A stretch of DNA of 64,000 nt. Origin: an uncultured Slackia sp. GTDB taxonomy: Bacteria > Actinomycetota > Coriobacteriia > Coriobacteriales > Eggerthellaceae. Location of the stretch: positions 1-64,000 of the forward strand of contig NZ_CALUMA010000021.1 in NCBI RefSeq assembly GCF_944321625.1, in the 5' to 3' direction. This document shows, piece by piece, positions 24,191-32,909 of this stretch (the stretch's first letter is position 1; the number at the start of each line of letters is the position of its first letter). The notes beneath the pieces are model-generated. The model searched no databases and was not told where the DNA came from. It saw nothing but the letters and a program-made list of their open reading frames with translations. The translations under genes and the position numbers were made by a program.

Positions 24191-25375
24191 ATGGCCACCA
24201 TTATCGACTATCTCGAACATGAGTTTGCGACCTTCGAAGAGGTCCCGTTCAATCCCGTAGACTCGCTCATTCTGTCCGAGTTTTGCATGGTGCGGATGGA
24301 AGGGGTGCTAGAGCCCAGCGAAACGGGGGTTCGCCCCGGGGTTATCGGTCGTCTTTCGGAGCGTTTCATTCCCGCGAAGCACGCTCAGTTCCGCGACGCG
24401 CTTCGTGCCGAATTCTACGACGACATGTTCACGGGCTTGGTCCCGTCCAAGGTCAAAGAACTCGCGTTGGCGCTTGCTGCCAGCCCGCGGTTCCGCGACA
24501 TGCTCATCACCCGTTATGCAAGCGTGTTCGACGATGACGATCCGGTGCAGTTTGCCGCGTACGCGTTCACCTATAAGGACCAATTCACGTATGTAGGTTT
24601 CCGCGGGACCGATACGTCGTTTGCGGGCTGGCGCGAGGATTTCGACATGGCATACATGCAGTCGGTTCCTGCGCAGGAGTACGCGGCGCAATACCTGGAG
24701 GATATCGCCCCGTACGTGCCGGGCTCGCTCATCGTGGGCGGGCATTCCAAAGGCGGAAACCTCGCGATTTATGCCGCCGCCAACGTGTCGGAAAAGGTGT
24801 TCTCGCGCATCGAGAAGATTTATTGCCATGACGGACCGGGATTCAGGCGCGATACGTTTTCTGATGACCAGGTCAAGCGTACGGTTGGGCTCTTGCATAA
24901 AACCGTGCCCCAGGATTCTGTAGTGGGCATGCTCATGGAAACGCGTGCGAATTATCGCGTGGTTCATAGCACCGCCAAGGGCATCATGCAGCACGATCCC
25001 TTTTCGTGGCAGGTGGACGGGCGCGATTTCGTGTACGACGAACGCCTTTCCGACGGTGCGCTGTTCATGGACCGCGTGTTTGACGAGTGGCTTTCGCGTT
25101 ACAGCGACGAGGAGCTGCGCGTGATCGTGGATGCCCTGTTCGAGATGTTCGAGGCGTCGGGAACCACCAACCTCTCCGAGCTGTTCAGCGGCGGGGCCAA
25201 AATGGTGGGTGGCCTGATGGATGCGGCGCGCAACGCGAGTGGCAAGACGCGTGGCGTGCTCACCGGGGCGGCTGCCACTCTGTCTGAAGTGGTGTTTAAG
25301 AACGTGGGCGGCGACTTGAGCCAAATATTCCGCCGCGGCGTATCCGAGGTTTTGGGGCCTAAGACGGAGGAATAG
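24191..25375 (+). CDS. Mbeg1-like (DUF2974) alpha/beta-hydrolase protein
   Basis: The 394-residue cytoplasmic protein has the start pattern of the DUF2974 family (MATIIDYLEHEFATFEEVPFNPVD, shown in two parts by the acidic FEE and the PVDSLIL segment) and FVGFRGTD-like YVGFRGTDTSFAGWREDF. The nucleophile elbow is VGGHSKGGNLA. A lipase- or esterase-like activity is likely but no substrate is known. The last 80 residues are Ala/Gly-rich, low complexity and may be a flexible tail. The ATG at 24191 has a modest AAAGGCAGGA site. It stands alone between prs and pth. Confidence 0.82.
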   Translation: MATIIDYLEHEFATFEEVPFNPVDSLILSEFCMVRMEGVLEPSETGVRPGVIGRLSERFIPAKHAQFRDALRAEFYDDMFTGLVPSKVKELALALAASPRFRDMLITRYASVFDDDDPVQFAAYAFTYKDQFTYVGFRGTDTSFAGWREDFDMAYMQSVPAQEYAAQYLEDIAPYVPGSLIVGGHSKGGNLAIYAAANVSEKVFSRIEKIYCHDGPGFRRDTFSDDQVKRTVGLLHKTVPQDSVVGMLMETRANYRVVHSTAKGIMQHDPFSWQVDGRDFVYDERLSDGALFMDRVFDEWLSRYSDEELRVIVDALFEMFEASGTTNLSELFSGGAKMVGGLMDAARNASGKTRGVLTGAAATLSEVVFKNVGGDLSQIFRRGVSEVLGPKTEE

Positions 25376-25555
25376 CACGGCGGTTTCGGCTATCGCGCAC
25401 CAGGCGCAGGTTCATCGGACGGTGGGTGTGTTCTGTTTTCTTTCCCGATGACTGCCGCTTTGTTTGTTTTTTCGTACAATCGCGTGAAGACATGAGCGCA
25501 ATGCCGTGACGCCTTTGGGGCGTGGCGAATTCATAGAGCAAGAAAGAGCATTTGG

Positions 25556-26113
25556 ATGAAGATGATCGTGGGCCTGGGCAATCCGGGCGATGAATACGCG
25601 CATACGAGGCACAATGCCGGTTTCGACACCGTGGACCTGATTGCCGAGGAGTATCGCGCGAATTATTGGAAAACCGAATGCGGCGCGCTGACCGCGAAGG
25701 TGAAAATCGCTGGCGAAGAGGTGCTGCTGGCAAAGCCGCAGAGCTATATGAACACGTCGGGCGGGCCGGTCAAGCAGCTGTGCTCGACGTATAAGCTTAC
25801 GCCGGCCGACATCGTGGTGGTTCACGACGAGCTCGATATCGACCCCGGGACGATTCGCGTGAAGTTTGGCGGCGGCCTTGCGGGGCACAACGGTCTCAAA
25901 TCGATCGCCGATAAGCTACAGACCAAGGATTGGACACGCGTGCGTGTGGGCATCGGTCGTCCGCCGGGACGCATGCCGGTGGTGGATTGGGTGCTTTCCG
26001 TGCCCAAGAAAGAGGCGTGGGACGATTTTGTCCAGGGCACGCAGCTTGCCGCCGAAGCGGCGCCGTTTTTCCTGGAGAACGGTCTGGAGAAAACGCAGCA
26101 GAAGTTCAACTAA
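25556..26113 (+). CDS. pth: Peptidyl-tRNA hydrolase
   Basis: Pth frees tRNA from peptidyl-tRNA lost by the ribosome. 185 residues, standard length. Signatures: MIVGLGNPGDEYAHTRHNAGF with the catalytic His19 and Asn20, KPQSYMNTSG, VVHDELDID and the GGLAGHNGLKSI segment, in which Ala replaces the usual Gly-His order only slightly. A TACAAT box lies at 25475. A hairpin at 26116 follows the stop codon after two bases. Confidence 0.96.
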   Translation: MKMIVGLGNPGDEYAHTRHNAGFDTVDLIAEEYRANYWKTECGALTAKVKIAGEEVLLAKPQSYMNTSGGPVKQLCSTYKLTPADIVVVHDELDIDPGTIRVKFGGGLAGHNGLKSIADKLQTKDWTRVRVGIGRPPGRMPVVDWVLSVPKKEAWDDFVQGTQLAAEAAPFFLENGLEKTQQKFN

Positions 26114-26115
26114 CG

Positions 26116-26143
26116 AAATCGCCGGCAAAGATGCCGGCGATTT
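26116..26143 (+). terminator. Hairpin after pth
   Basis: AAATCGCCGGCA (26116-26127), loop AAGA, TGCCGGCGATTT (26132-26143): perfect 12-bp stem; T-tail short. Confidence 0.7.
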
Positions 26144-26206
26144 GCTTTACGGTGCCGTACAATGTCCTAGGATTATTAAAGGCGGGAACGGCGAAAGGCG
26201 GGAGGC

Positions 26207-27277
26207 ATGCTGAGCAATCTGGTCGTGTGCTACCTGTTCTTGGGTGGTGCCGGTGGGGGTGCCTGCATGGTGCTGTCCGTTCTGGGGCTTCTTTCGCCAC
26301 GCGATGCGATTGCTGCTGCCTGCTCGTCGCGAGGCGGCGCTGCACTTGCCAATGCTGCCGCCTTTTCGGATGGCTCTGCGCGTTTGCGCGCGAACGCTTC
26401 CGTCTGCTGCCAGCCTGTCGTGTGGCGGTTTGCACCAGTCGGTATGTATCGTCGGTTATTCGTTTCCGGGCACACCGCTTCGCTTATCGCGCTTGCGCTT
26501 GGGGCGTTCTGTCTCGTGGCCGATCTTGCACGCTCGGATAGGGTAGCGCTCCTTTTCCTCAGCCCTACGCCGACTTTCATTACGATGGGCACATGGCTTC
26601 TCGTGGCCGCTCTATCGCTTACGTGCGTCACGCTTCTCATGTGGGGCTCCGCAAACGGCGCACGTTTTGCCCTCGTGCGCATCGTGCAGGCGCTGTCGTG
26701 CGTCGTGGGCCTGGGCGTGATTCTCTACACGGGGCTTTTGCTGCAGGGGATTGCGGCGGTGCCTCTGTGGGCTACGCCTTGGCTGCCCATTCTCTTCGTG
26801 CTTTCCTCTGTCTCGTGCGGGGTTGCGTTGGTGCTGCTCTCGTCCTATGCGGCGGGTGCGCTTTCGGCTTTCGAGTCAGTCATGCGCAGGCTTCTCACCG
26901 CCGATATTCTGGTCATTGCGCTTGAGGCGCTGGCGACAATCCTACTGGTGGCGGCCTCGCTCCATGGTGTCTCGCCGCTGAACGCCGCAAATGGTCTGGG
27001 GTTTGCGAATAACCCCACCGATGCGGCGGCAATCGCTTCGGCGGGCGAGCTATTGTGCGGGGCAAACGCATGGGTGTTCTGGCTGTGCTTCGTGGCGACG
27101 GGCCTAGTGATTCCGCTTATTCTCGAATGCATCAGTTTGAACGACTCCCGCAAGAGGCCCGCAATTGCATGCGTGATTGCATGTTGTGTTTTGCTGGGCG
27201 GTTTCGCAATGAGATACTGCGTCATCATGGCGGGCCTGCACCCCGTGGCGGTGTCTGCGATGATGTTCCTTGGATGA
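26207..27277 (+). CDS. NrfD-like membrane protein without partner subunits
   Basis: The 356-residue protein has about nine to ten membrane helices. It fits the NrfD/PsrC family of quinol-handling membrane subunits: N-terminal CYLFLGGAGGGACM, a repeat-like VILYTGLLLQG segment, and the C-terminal RYCVIMAGLHPV, which matches the NrfD end motif. NrfD proteins normally pass electrons between menaquinol and an Fe-S subunit, yet no ferredoxin or molybdoenzyme gene is adjacent. Residues about 37-75 contain an unusual Ser/Ala/Cys-rich stretch absent from typical NrfD. It is followed after 20 bases by a GntR regulator and an SPFH gene in the same direction. Family assignment is fair; role unknown. Confidence 0.68.
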   Translation: MLSNLVVCYLFLGGAGGGACMVLSVLGLLSPRDAIAAACSSRGGAALANAAAFSDGSARLRANASVCCQPVVWRFAPVGMYRRLFVSGHTASLIALALGAFCLVADLARSDRVALLFLSPTPTFITMGTWLLVAALSLTCVTLLMWGSANGARFALVRIVQALSCVVGLGVILYTGLLLQGIAAVPLWATPWLPILFVLSSVSCGVALVLLSSYAAGALSAFESVMRRLLTADILVIALEALATILLVAASLHGVSPLNAANGLGFANNPTDAAAIASAGELLCGANAWVFWLCFVATGLVIPLILECISLNDSRKRPAIACVIACCVLLGGFAMRYCVIMAGLHPVAVSAMMFLG

Positions 27278-27296
27278 GAAAGACGGATGTGACTAA

Positions 27297-27713
27297 ATGG
27301 CCGAGTTTCCCTTTGAAGTAGATACGACGAGCAATGTGCCTCCATGGGTGCAGCTTGCTCAGCGCATCGCGTACCTGATTAGCTCGGGGTACTTCAAACC
27401 GGGCGATCAGTTGCCTACGGTTCGTGCACTGGCGTCAGACATATCTCTTAACTTCAACACCGTGAACAAGGCGTATTTGAGCTTGTCGAACGATGGCTAC
27501 CTGGAGTCCATTCGCGGCAAAGGCGTATTCGTGCGAAGCTTGGACGCCGAGTTGGGAAACGAATGCACGCAAGAGGTCGACCGAATGCTGGACGACTTCA
27601 TTTCCGGCTGTCGCGATCTAGGTCTTTCGCTCGATGACATTCAGCAGCGGGTGAACCGCAGGGTCAAAAAGCTCAAGAAGGAAGAAGAAACCGCGCAGGA
27701 AAGGCGGATGTAG
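27297..27713 (+). CDS. GntR-family regulator, YtrA subfamily
   Basis: The 138-residue protein has a winged helix at about 20-80 (ISSGYFKPGDQLPTVRALASDISLNFNTVNKAYLSL) and only a short helical tail instead of a ligand domain, which defines the YtrA type. It opens with FEVDTTSNVPPWVQLAQRI, the usual YtrA N-terminus. YtrA regulators typically control adjacent membrane or ABC transport genes. It sits between the NrfD-like and SPFH genes, with a one-base gap to the latter, so it is likely autoregulatory for this run. The ribosome binding site is weak. Confidence 0.85.
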   Translation: MAEFPFEVDTTSNVPPWVQLAQRIAYLISSGYFKPGDQLPTVRALASDISLNFNTVNKAYLSLSNDGYLESIRGKGVFVRSLDAELGNECTQEVDRMLDDFISGCRDLGLSLDDIQQRVNRRVKKLKKEEETAQERRM

Positions 27714-27714
27714 C

Positions 27715-28725
27715 ATGAGGGGCAAACGAGAGGGCGGAAACTGGGGCGTGCGCCCCGATGCGGCTTCGATGTCGGCGCGGGAGCGTTTTGCCGTGCGTCC
27801 CGACGCAATCACCACGCTTGCGGAGGGCGAACGCGCGTCGAATGCGGGCGTATGGCTCTTTTCCGCCATGGTGTTCGTGGTGACATTCGCGGCGGTAGCT
27901 GCCGTTTTCGCGGCCGTGCAGGGCGAGATTGGTCTGGTGGCGGTACTGGTCAGCGCCATCATCGCGATGCTTGCCACGATGGCGATTCATATCGCGCAGC
28001 AGTGGGAGAAGGTCATCGTGCTGCGCTTCGGCAAATTCAACCGTGTGAGCGGGCCGGGGCTCTTCTGGACGATTCCCTTTATCGAGCAGAATACGATGCG
28101 TGTGGACGGCCGCATGCGCGTGACCACGTTCGGAGCTGAGGAAACGCTCACGGCCGACTTGGTTCCGCTCAATGTGAACGCCGTGCTGTTCTGGATGGTG
28201 TGGGATGCTAAAGCGGCGTGCCTGGAAGTGGGTAATTTCACGCATGCCGTCGAGCTTGCGGCGCAGACCGCGCTGCGCGATGCCATCGGTCGCGCGGGTG
28301 CCGCCGAGGTTGCTATTCGTCGCGAACAGCTGGATCGCGAGCTCAAGCGCGTTCTCGAAGAAAAGGCGGATCAGTGGGGCATCAGCATTCTCTCGGTGGA
28401 GGTGCGCGATATCTTGGTGCCCAAGGAGCTTCAGGATGTGATGTCGCTTGAGGCTCAGGCAGAGCAGCGCAAGAAAGCGCGCATCATCCTGACCGAAGCG
28501 GAGCAGGACATCTGTCAGGCATATGACGAGATGGGCGAGGTGTACGGCAACAACGATGGGGCCATGCGTCTGCGCGCGATGCATCTACTCTACGAGAGCG
28601 TGCGTGAGACGGGCGGCACCGTGGTGGTGCCTTCGAGCTTCAGCGAGGGCTTTGGCGATGTGCTGGGCGATGGTGGCAAGGATGCTGCCGCAAAGGCTCT
28701 GCGAGATTTAGCGACGGGGAAGTAG
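27715..28725 (+). CDS. SPFH/Band 7 (slipin-like) membrane protein
   Basis: The 336-residue protein has two membrane helices (about 44-66 and 72-93), then a Band 7 domain with QQWEKVIVLRFGKFNRVSGPGLFWTIPF, ADLVPLNVNAVLFW and a coiled-coil part around LDRELKRVLEEKADQWGI and SLEAQAEQRKKARI. Slipins form ring-like scaffolds that organise membrane microdomains and often pair with an NfeD-type partner, which is absent here. The N-terminal 40 residues are basic and unfamiliar. It shares a run with a YtrA-type regulator and an NrfD-like protein. Confidence 0.85.
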   Translation: MRGKREGGNWGVRPDAASMSARERFAVRPDAITTLAEGERASNAGVWLFSAMVFVVTFAAVAAVFAAVQGEIGLVAVLVSAIIAMLATMAIHIAQQWEKVIVLRFGKFNRVSGPGLFWTIPFIEQNTMRVDGRMRVTTFGAEETLTADLVPLNVNAVLFWMVWDAKAACLEVGNFTHAVELAAQTALRDAIGRAGAAEVAIRREQLDRELKRVLEEKADQWGISILSVEVRDILVPKELQDVMSLEAQAEQRKKARIILTEAEQDICQAYDEMGEVYGNNDGAMRLRAMHLLYESVRETGGTVVVPSSFSEGFGDVLGDGGKDAAAKALRDLATGK

Positions 28726-28734
28726 GGACGCCGC

Positions 28735-30126
28735 CTATTCCCTCACCATATCCTTGAACGATATCAGCGTCACATTGTCCATCGCCTGAGCTTTGGTATG
28801 GCATGCATCGGTGAATCCGCTTTTGCTGAAAACCATGTAATGCCTTTTGGAGTAACGGAACAGCTCGCTTCGGAAAACAAGGGTATCTAGAATATCGCTG
28901 CCCACCTGCTCGTTGCGCCATTTGCATTCAGCGAAGCAGGCGTTTCCGTCGGAATCATCGAACACGATGTCTATTTCTTCCTGGCTTTTTGTCCGCGGGT
29001 CGCTGCCCCACCATCTGCCCATGCGAATGGGCATGACGGGCACCTTGCCCAGGCGTGCTAGGCGATAGATGTACTGCGAGCAGATTTTTTCGAACACGGC
29101 TCCCATGAATTCGGGAATGTGAGGCTCAATTCGCTTCATGGCCAGATCGCCCATCTCGTTTTGGATGAGCCCCATGGATTGGGGAACGAACTTATACCAA
29201 AATCGAAACATGGAATCGTCGACGCAATAGATGGCGCGTTTATTGCTGGACTCTCCAAAGGGGAGCTCTCTGCGAATGATGCCCAACGAAGAAAGCTTAG
29301 CAAGGTATGTGCTCGTATTGCTTTCGGTGATTTTTGCCGTAGTTGCAATTTCGTTCAGTCGCGTTTTCCCTGATGCCACGGCTGTGATGATGCTGTCGTA
29401 TTGGGCAGGGTTTCGGCATTCTTGCAACAAAAGATTGCCCGGCTCCTCAAAAAGGTATCCGCTGGGTGTGAGGTAGAGGCGCTCGATATTCTGCTTGAGG
29501 CTTAACGAGGAGTCTATCTTTTCTGCATAGGCCGGTATGCCGCCTGTGATGCCGTAGTACACCGCTGCGTCGGTTTCGCTCGCCTGCGGCCAACAATGTT
29601 TGGCCGTGAAAAAATCGAGGGGGTTGATTTTGAACTGTGCAGTACGTCGTCCATAGAGCGGGCTTTCGTAACCAAGCACTTGCTCCTCCATAAAGGAGAG
29701 GGATGAGCCGCATAGGACGAGTTTCAGTTTGGTGCTCTGCTTATAAACGTGGTCGATTTTCTCTTGCAGAAGGGATGAAATCTCGGGGGATGATTGCGCA
29801 AGGTAGGGGTATTCGTCGATGACGAACACCAATCGCTGTGCTTGAGAAAGCTGGGCAAGGGCGTCGAACGCATCATCAAAGCTTTCGAATGCGCCGCCTG
29901 ACGGCCCCTCGGAAAACGCGAATATAGCATCGCTCAGCATGCGAAGATTTGCTTGCGCGTTTGTGCGTCGGGCCTGAACATAAATCGCTCGCTTGCCTCG
30001 GATGAATTCAGAAATGAGTCGGGTTTTCCCAACGCGCCTGCGGCCATAGATGACCGGCATTTCAAAGGTGTCTGTTTCGTAAAGCCTATTGAGCTCTGCG
30101 AGCTCTTTCTCGCGTCCGACGAACAT
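28735..30126 (-). CDS. P-loop ATPase with DUF234-type C-terminus (archaeal-ATPase family)
   Basis: The 463-residue protein has FVGREKELAELNRLY at the start, Walker A YGRRRVGKTRLI, Walker B LVFVIDEYPYL and a sensor-like KLVLCGSSLSFM, followed by a winged helix (NEIATTAKITESNTSTYLAKLSSLGII) and a DUF234 region with the nuclease-like motif EIDIVFDDSDGNACFAECKWR. The E-x(n)-ECKWR part resembles a PD-(D/E)XK nuclease core. The family is common and mobile in anaerobes and may act on nucleic acid, but no role is proven. Its lower GC content than the neighbours suggests acquisition. The ribosome binding site is AGGAGA. It converges on the SPFH gene with only nine bases between. Confidence 0.82.
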   Translation of the reverse strand: MFVGREKELAELNRLYETDTFEMPVIYGRRRVGKTRLISEFIRGKRAIYVQARRTNAQANLRMLSDAIFAFSEGPSGGAFESFDDAFDALAQLSQAQRLVFVIDEYPYLAQSSPEISSLLQEKIDHVYKQSTKLKLVLCGSSLSFMEEQVLGYESPLYGRRTAQFKINPLDFFTAKHCWPQASETDAAVYYGITGGIPAYAEKIDSSLSLKQNIERLYLTPSGYLFEEPGNLLLQECRNPAQYDSIITAVASGKTRLNEIATTAKITESNTSTYLAKLSSLGIIRRELPFGESSNKRAIYCVDDSMFRFWYKFVPQSMGLIQNEMGDLAMKRIEPHIPEFMGAVFEKICSQYIYRLARLGKVPVMPIRMGRWWGSDPRTKSQEEIDIVFDDSDGNACFAECKWRNEQVGSDILDTLVFRSELFRYSKRHYMVFSKSGFTDACHTKAQAMDNVTLISFKDMVRE

Positions 30127-30230
30127 GGGTCTCTCCTATGAGTTAATCTTATGTCTTGCTATATTATAGTGGCATATATTATAGATAGCTATAAGAATCA
30201 CTAAAGTGCGGTTTATCACAAAATAGAATA

Positions 30231-30275
30231 ATCCTAGGACAAATAATCCTAGGATAGGTATTGATTATCCTAGGA
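30231..30275. promoter_or_regulatory. Three ATCCTAGGA operators upstream of the molybdoenzyme operon
   Basis: ATCCTAGGA, a TCCTAGGA palindrome, occurs at 30231, 30246 and 30267 (spacings 15 and 21 bases); copies two and three extend to ATCCTAGGATAGG. Copy three fills the spacer of the promoter at 30261-30289. The whole gene-free region 30127-30472 is AT-rich. It also holds repeated TATAAT-like boxes near 30160-30190 facing the ATPase, and an AGAATT-TGGCC-AATTCT dyad near 30298-30314. Confidence 0.6.
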
Positions 30276-30289
30276 TAGGTTCGTATAGT
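30261..30289 (+). promoter_or_regulatory. Promoter of the molybdoenzyme operon
   Basis: TTGATT (30261-30266), 17 bases, TATAGT (30284-30289). It lies 184 bases upstream of the catalytic-subunit ATG, implying a leader of about 175 bases. Confidence 0.65.
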
Positions 30290-30472
30290 GCGAGCTAGAA
30301 GAATTTGGCCAATTCTGAAGGAGTATTGGGGGATACCCGAGAGTTGAGCTAACCATGCCCGCATGATGCGACCAGGGCAAAACCTGTAAAACGCAGCGCG
30401 AGCAATACGGCCGACGGGCCGCAGGGGGAACCAATTTAGAGGGGTATCCTGACTATCTTCGAAGGGGGAGAA

Positions 30473-32899
30473 ATGTCAGGAGCTACAAGCCCGCATGCCG
30501 GGATGACGCGCAGGAACTTTCTCAAAACCGCAGGCGTAGCGGCGGGCGCATTGGGCCTTGCCGGCGCTGCAAGCATGACCACCGCCGATAATTGGCTAGC
30601 ACCCGCCGAGGCGCACGCCGACGGCGAGGAGCGCGTGGCGCATCTGTGCCATCAATTCCACTGCCTCACGGGATGCAATCTGAAGTGCACCATCCGCGAT
30701 GAGCGCGTCTCCATCATTGAGCCCAGCGATCTCGCCGAGGAAAGCCATCAGACCATCTGTCTGCGCGGCATCGGCGAAGTCGATCACATCTATGCCGCCG
30801 ACCGCATCCAGACTCCGCTCAAGCGCGTGGGCGAGCGCGGCGAAGGCAAGTTCGAGGCTATCAGCTGGGATGAGGCAATTCAAACGATCGCCGACGCCAT
30901 CAAATCTGCTCAGGAGCAGTATGGCGAGGGCTCGGTATTCATCCGTAAGTCCACCGAGGCGAGCATCGACTTCGACTTCTTTGGTCAGCTGATGAAGGCC
31001 GATTCTGGCGGAAACTGGGGCCTGGACCGCGGCCAGCCGAACGGCACCGCTGCGGCGTTCGGCGCATTCAGCTACTGCCCGAATCGTTCTATCCATGAGT
31101 TCTCGGATGCGTCCACCATCATCGAGCTCGGCCACAACCCGCTCGAGAGCGGCATCGTGTGGTCTCGTGCTCTGATGGATGCTAAGGAGGCAGGCGTCTA
31201 CATCGTGACCGTCGACCCGCGCTTCACCGGCACCGCATCCAAGTCCAATGAATGGCTGCCCGTGCTGCCCGGCACCGACGCTGCACTGATCCAGGGCATG
31301 ATTCGCGCTATCGTCGACGAGGGCTGGTATGACGAGGAGTTCATCAAGAGCAAGACGTCGCTGCCGTATCTGGTCGATCGCGAGACCGGCAAGACCTATC
31401 GCAGCGAAGACGTCATGTGCCCCAACCCGACGGTCGTGGGCATGCTGACCGTGGGCGCTCCCTATGTGTGGGATGAGGCCGAGGGCAAGGCACGCCTGTA
31501 CAACGAGGAAGGCGTCCAGCCTGCTCTCGAAGGTACGTGGACGATTAACGGCAAGGAATACACCACCGAATGGACGCTCCTGAAGGAGTGGATCTCTGAG
31601 TATTCCGTCGACTGGGCTGCCGAGACCTGCGGCATCGCCAAGGAGACCATCATCGCTCTTGCCGACCGCTATGCCAACAACGGTCCCGCCATCATCGACT
31701 TTGGCCTGGGTGGTCCCGACAAGTACACCAACGCCGACGTGCTCGGTCATTCCACGTCCATCCTGGTCGCCATCACCGGCAACTATGGACGCAAGGGCTC
31801 CGGCATGGGCTTCTTCGGTGGCGTAGGCGTTGACGATCCGGCCGCAACGGTGAACTACTGGACGCTTCCCGAAGGTTACGGCTACACGAGCTGCGGCACC
31901 GCCATGTACGACATGCCGTACAACGAGAACCCGATTCATGTTGCCCTTACGTTCGGCGACGCCTTCACGCTTGAGGCCGCTGCTGCGAATGACATGCTGA
32001 ACTGGGTGAAGTCGCTCGACTTCTTCGCCATCATCGACATTTATCACTCCTCTGCTGTGGACTACGCCGACATCGTGCTGCCTGCATGCTCTAAGTTCGA
32101 GTCCGAGGAGAACGTGAAGTCGCTTCGTGCGAGTTACGGTCATGTCATGCTTGCAAACAACCTGATTAAGCCGCTGTTTGAGTCCAAGACCGACCTGCAG
32201 ATCGAACGCCTGCTTGCTGCTCAGTGGGGTCTCGAGGACACGTTGCCCGAAACCTACGAGGAGCTGGCGCGCTTCATGCTCGACGGAGTTGAGGAGCTCG
32301 ATCCCCGCATGGCGGGCATCACCTACGACGCTCTCCTTCAGCAGGGTGGCTGCATGGCGCTTCCTGAGACCGGTCCCGATTATCGCCCTGACGGTACCGC
32401 CGACAATCTGCCGACGCCTTCCGGCAAGGTGGAGCTCTACTACGAGTATCTGACTGACTGGGGTCATCAGTTCCCGGTGTACACCGATGCGAACGAAGCG
32501 TACGCCTCCAACCCGATCAAGGAACAGTATCCGCTGTACTTCATGCAGGGTAAGAGCCGCTACCGCATCCATGCGTACTACACCGCATGCGAGTGGTTCC
32601 AGGAGAACTTCGGTCCGTATGTCAACATCAGCCCCGAGGACGCTGAGGCTCGCGGCATCCAGACCGGCGACACCGTGCGCGTGTTCAACGACCGTGGCGA
32701 GTTCAAGTGCGGCGTCCATGTGAACCGCAGCCTGCAGCCCGGCGTGCTCTTCATGGCTGAGACCACGTACACCCGCTACTACGACGAGGGCTTCCTGCAG
32801 AACGTGACGAACTCTCATCGCGAAGATCGTCAGTACGACATGTATTTCGGTCCGCAGATTCCGTACAACGATGTTCTCGTCCAGATTGAGAAAGCGTAG
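30473..32899 (+). CDS. Tat-exported molybdopterin oxidoreductase, DMSO-reductase family, catalytic subunit
   Basis: The 808-residue protein has a twin-arginine signal (TRRNFLKTAG, Arg13-Arg14). The N-terminal [4Fe-4S] site uses C64-x3-C68-x3-C72 and C96 (TICLRG); an extra Cys59 precedes it. The molybdopterin-binding body follows, with IIELGHNPLESG, VDPRFTGTASKSNEWLPVLPGTDAALI and the C-terminal dinucleotide-binding domain (YRIHAYY, VNISPEDAEARGIQTGDTVRVFND). It is the first gene of a complete operon: Fe-S subunit, NrfD anchor and TorD chaperone. The set suits a menaquinol-fed terminal reductase outside the membrane, for example for an S- or N-oxide; the substrate is not decided by sequence. 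GAAGGGGGAG precedes the ATG. Confidence 0.9.
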   Translation: MSGATSPHAGMTRRNFLKTAGVAAGALGLAGAASMTTADNWLAPAEAHADGEERVAHLCHQFHCLTGCNLKCTIRDERVSIIEPSDLAEESHQTICLRGIGEVDHIYAADRIQTPLKRVGERGEGKFEAISWDEAIQTIADAIKSAQEQYGEGSVFIRKSTEASIDFDFFGQLMKADSGGNWGLDRGQPNGTAAAFGAFSYCPNRSIHEFSDASTIIELGHNPLESGIVWSRALMDAKEAGVYIVTVDPRFTGTASKSNEWLPVLPGTDAALIQGMIRAIVDEGWYDEEFIKSKTSLPYLVDRETGKTYRSEDVMCPNPTVVGMLTVGAPYVWDEAEGKARLYNEEGVQPALEGTWTINGKEYTTEWTLLKEWISEYSVDWAAETCGIAKETIIALADRYANNGPAIIDFGLGGPDKYTNADVLGHSTSILVAITGNYGRKGSGMGFFGGVGVDDPAATVNYWTLPEGYGYTSCGTAMYDMPYNENPIHVALTFGDAFTLEAAAANDMLNWVKSLDFFAIIDIYHSSAVDYADIVLPACSKFESEENVKSLRASYGHVMLANNLIKPLFESKTDLQIERLLAAQWGLEDTLPETYEELARFMLDGVEELDPRMAGITYDALLQQGGCMALPETGPDYRPDGTADNLPTPSGKVELYYEYLTDWGHQFPVYTDANEAYASNPIKEQYPLYFMQGKSRYRIHAYYTACEWFQENFGPYVNISPEDAEARGIQTGDTVRVFNDRGEFKCGVHVNRSLQPGVLFMAETTYTRYYDEGFLQNVTNSHREDRQYDMYFGPQIPYNDVLVQIEKA

Positions 32900-32909
32900 G
32901 TGAAGCGTC

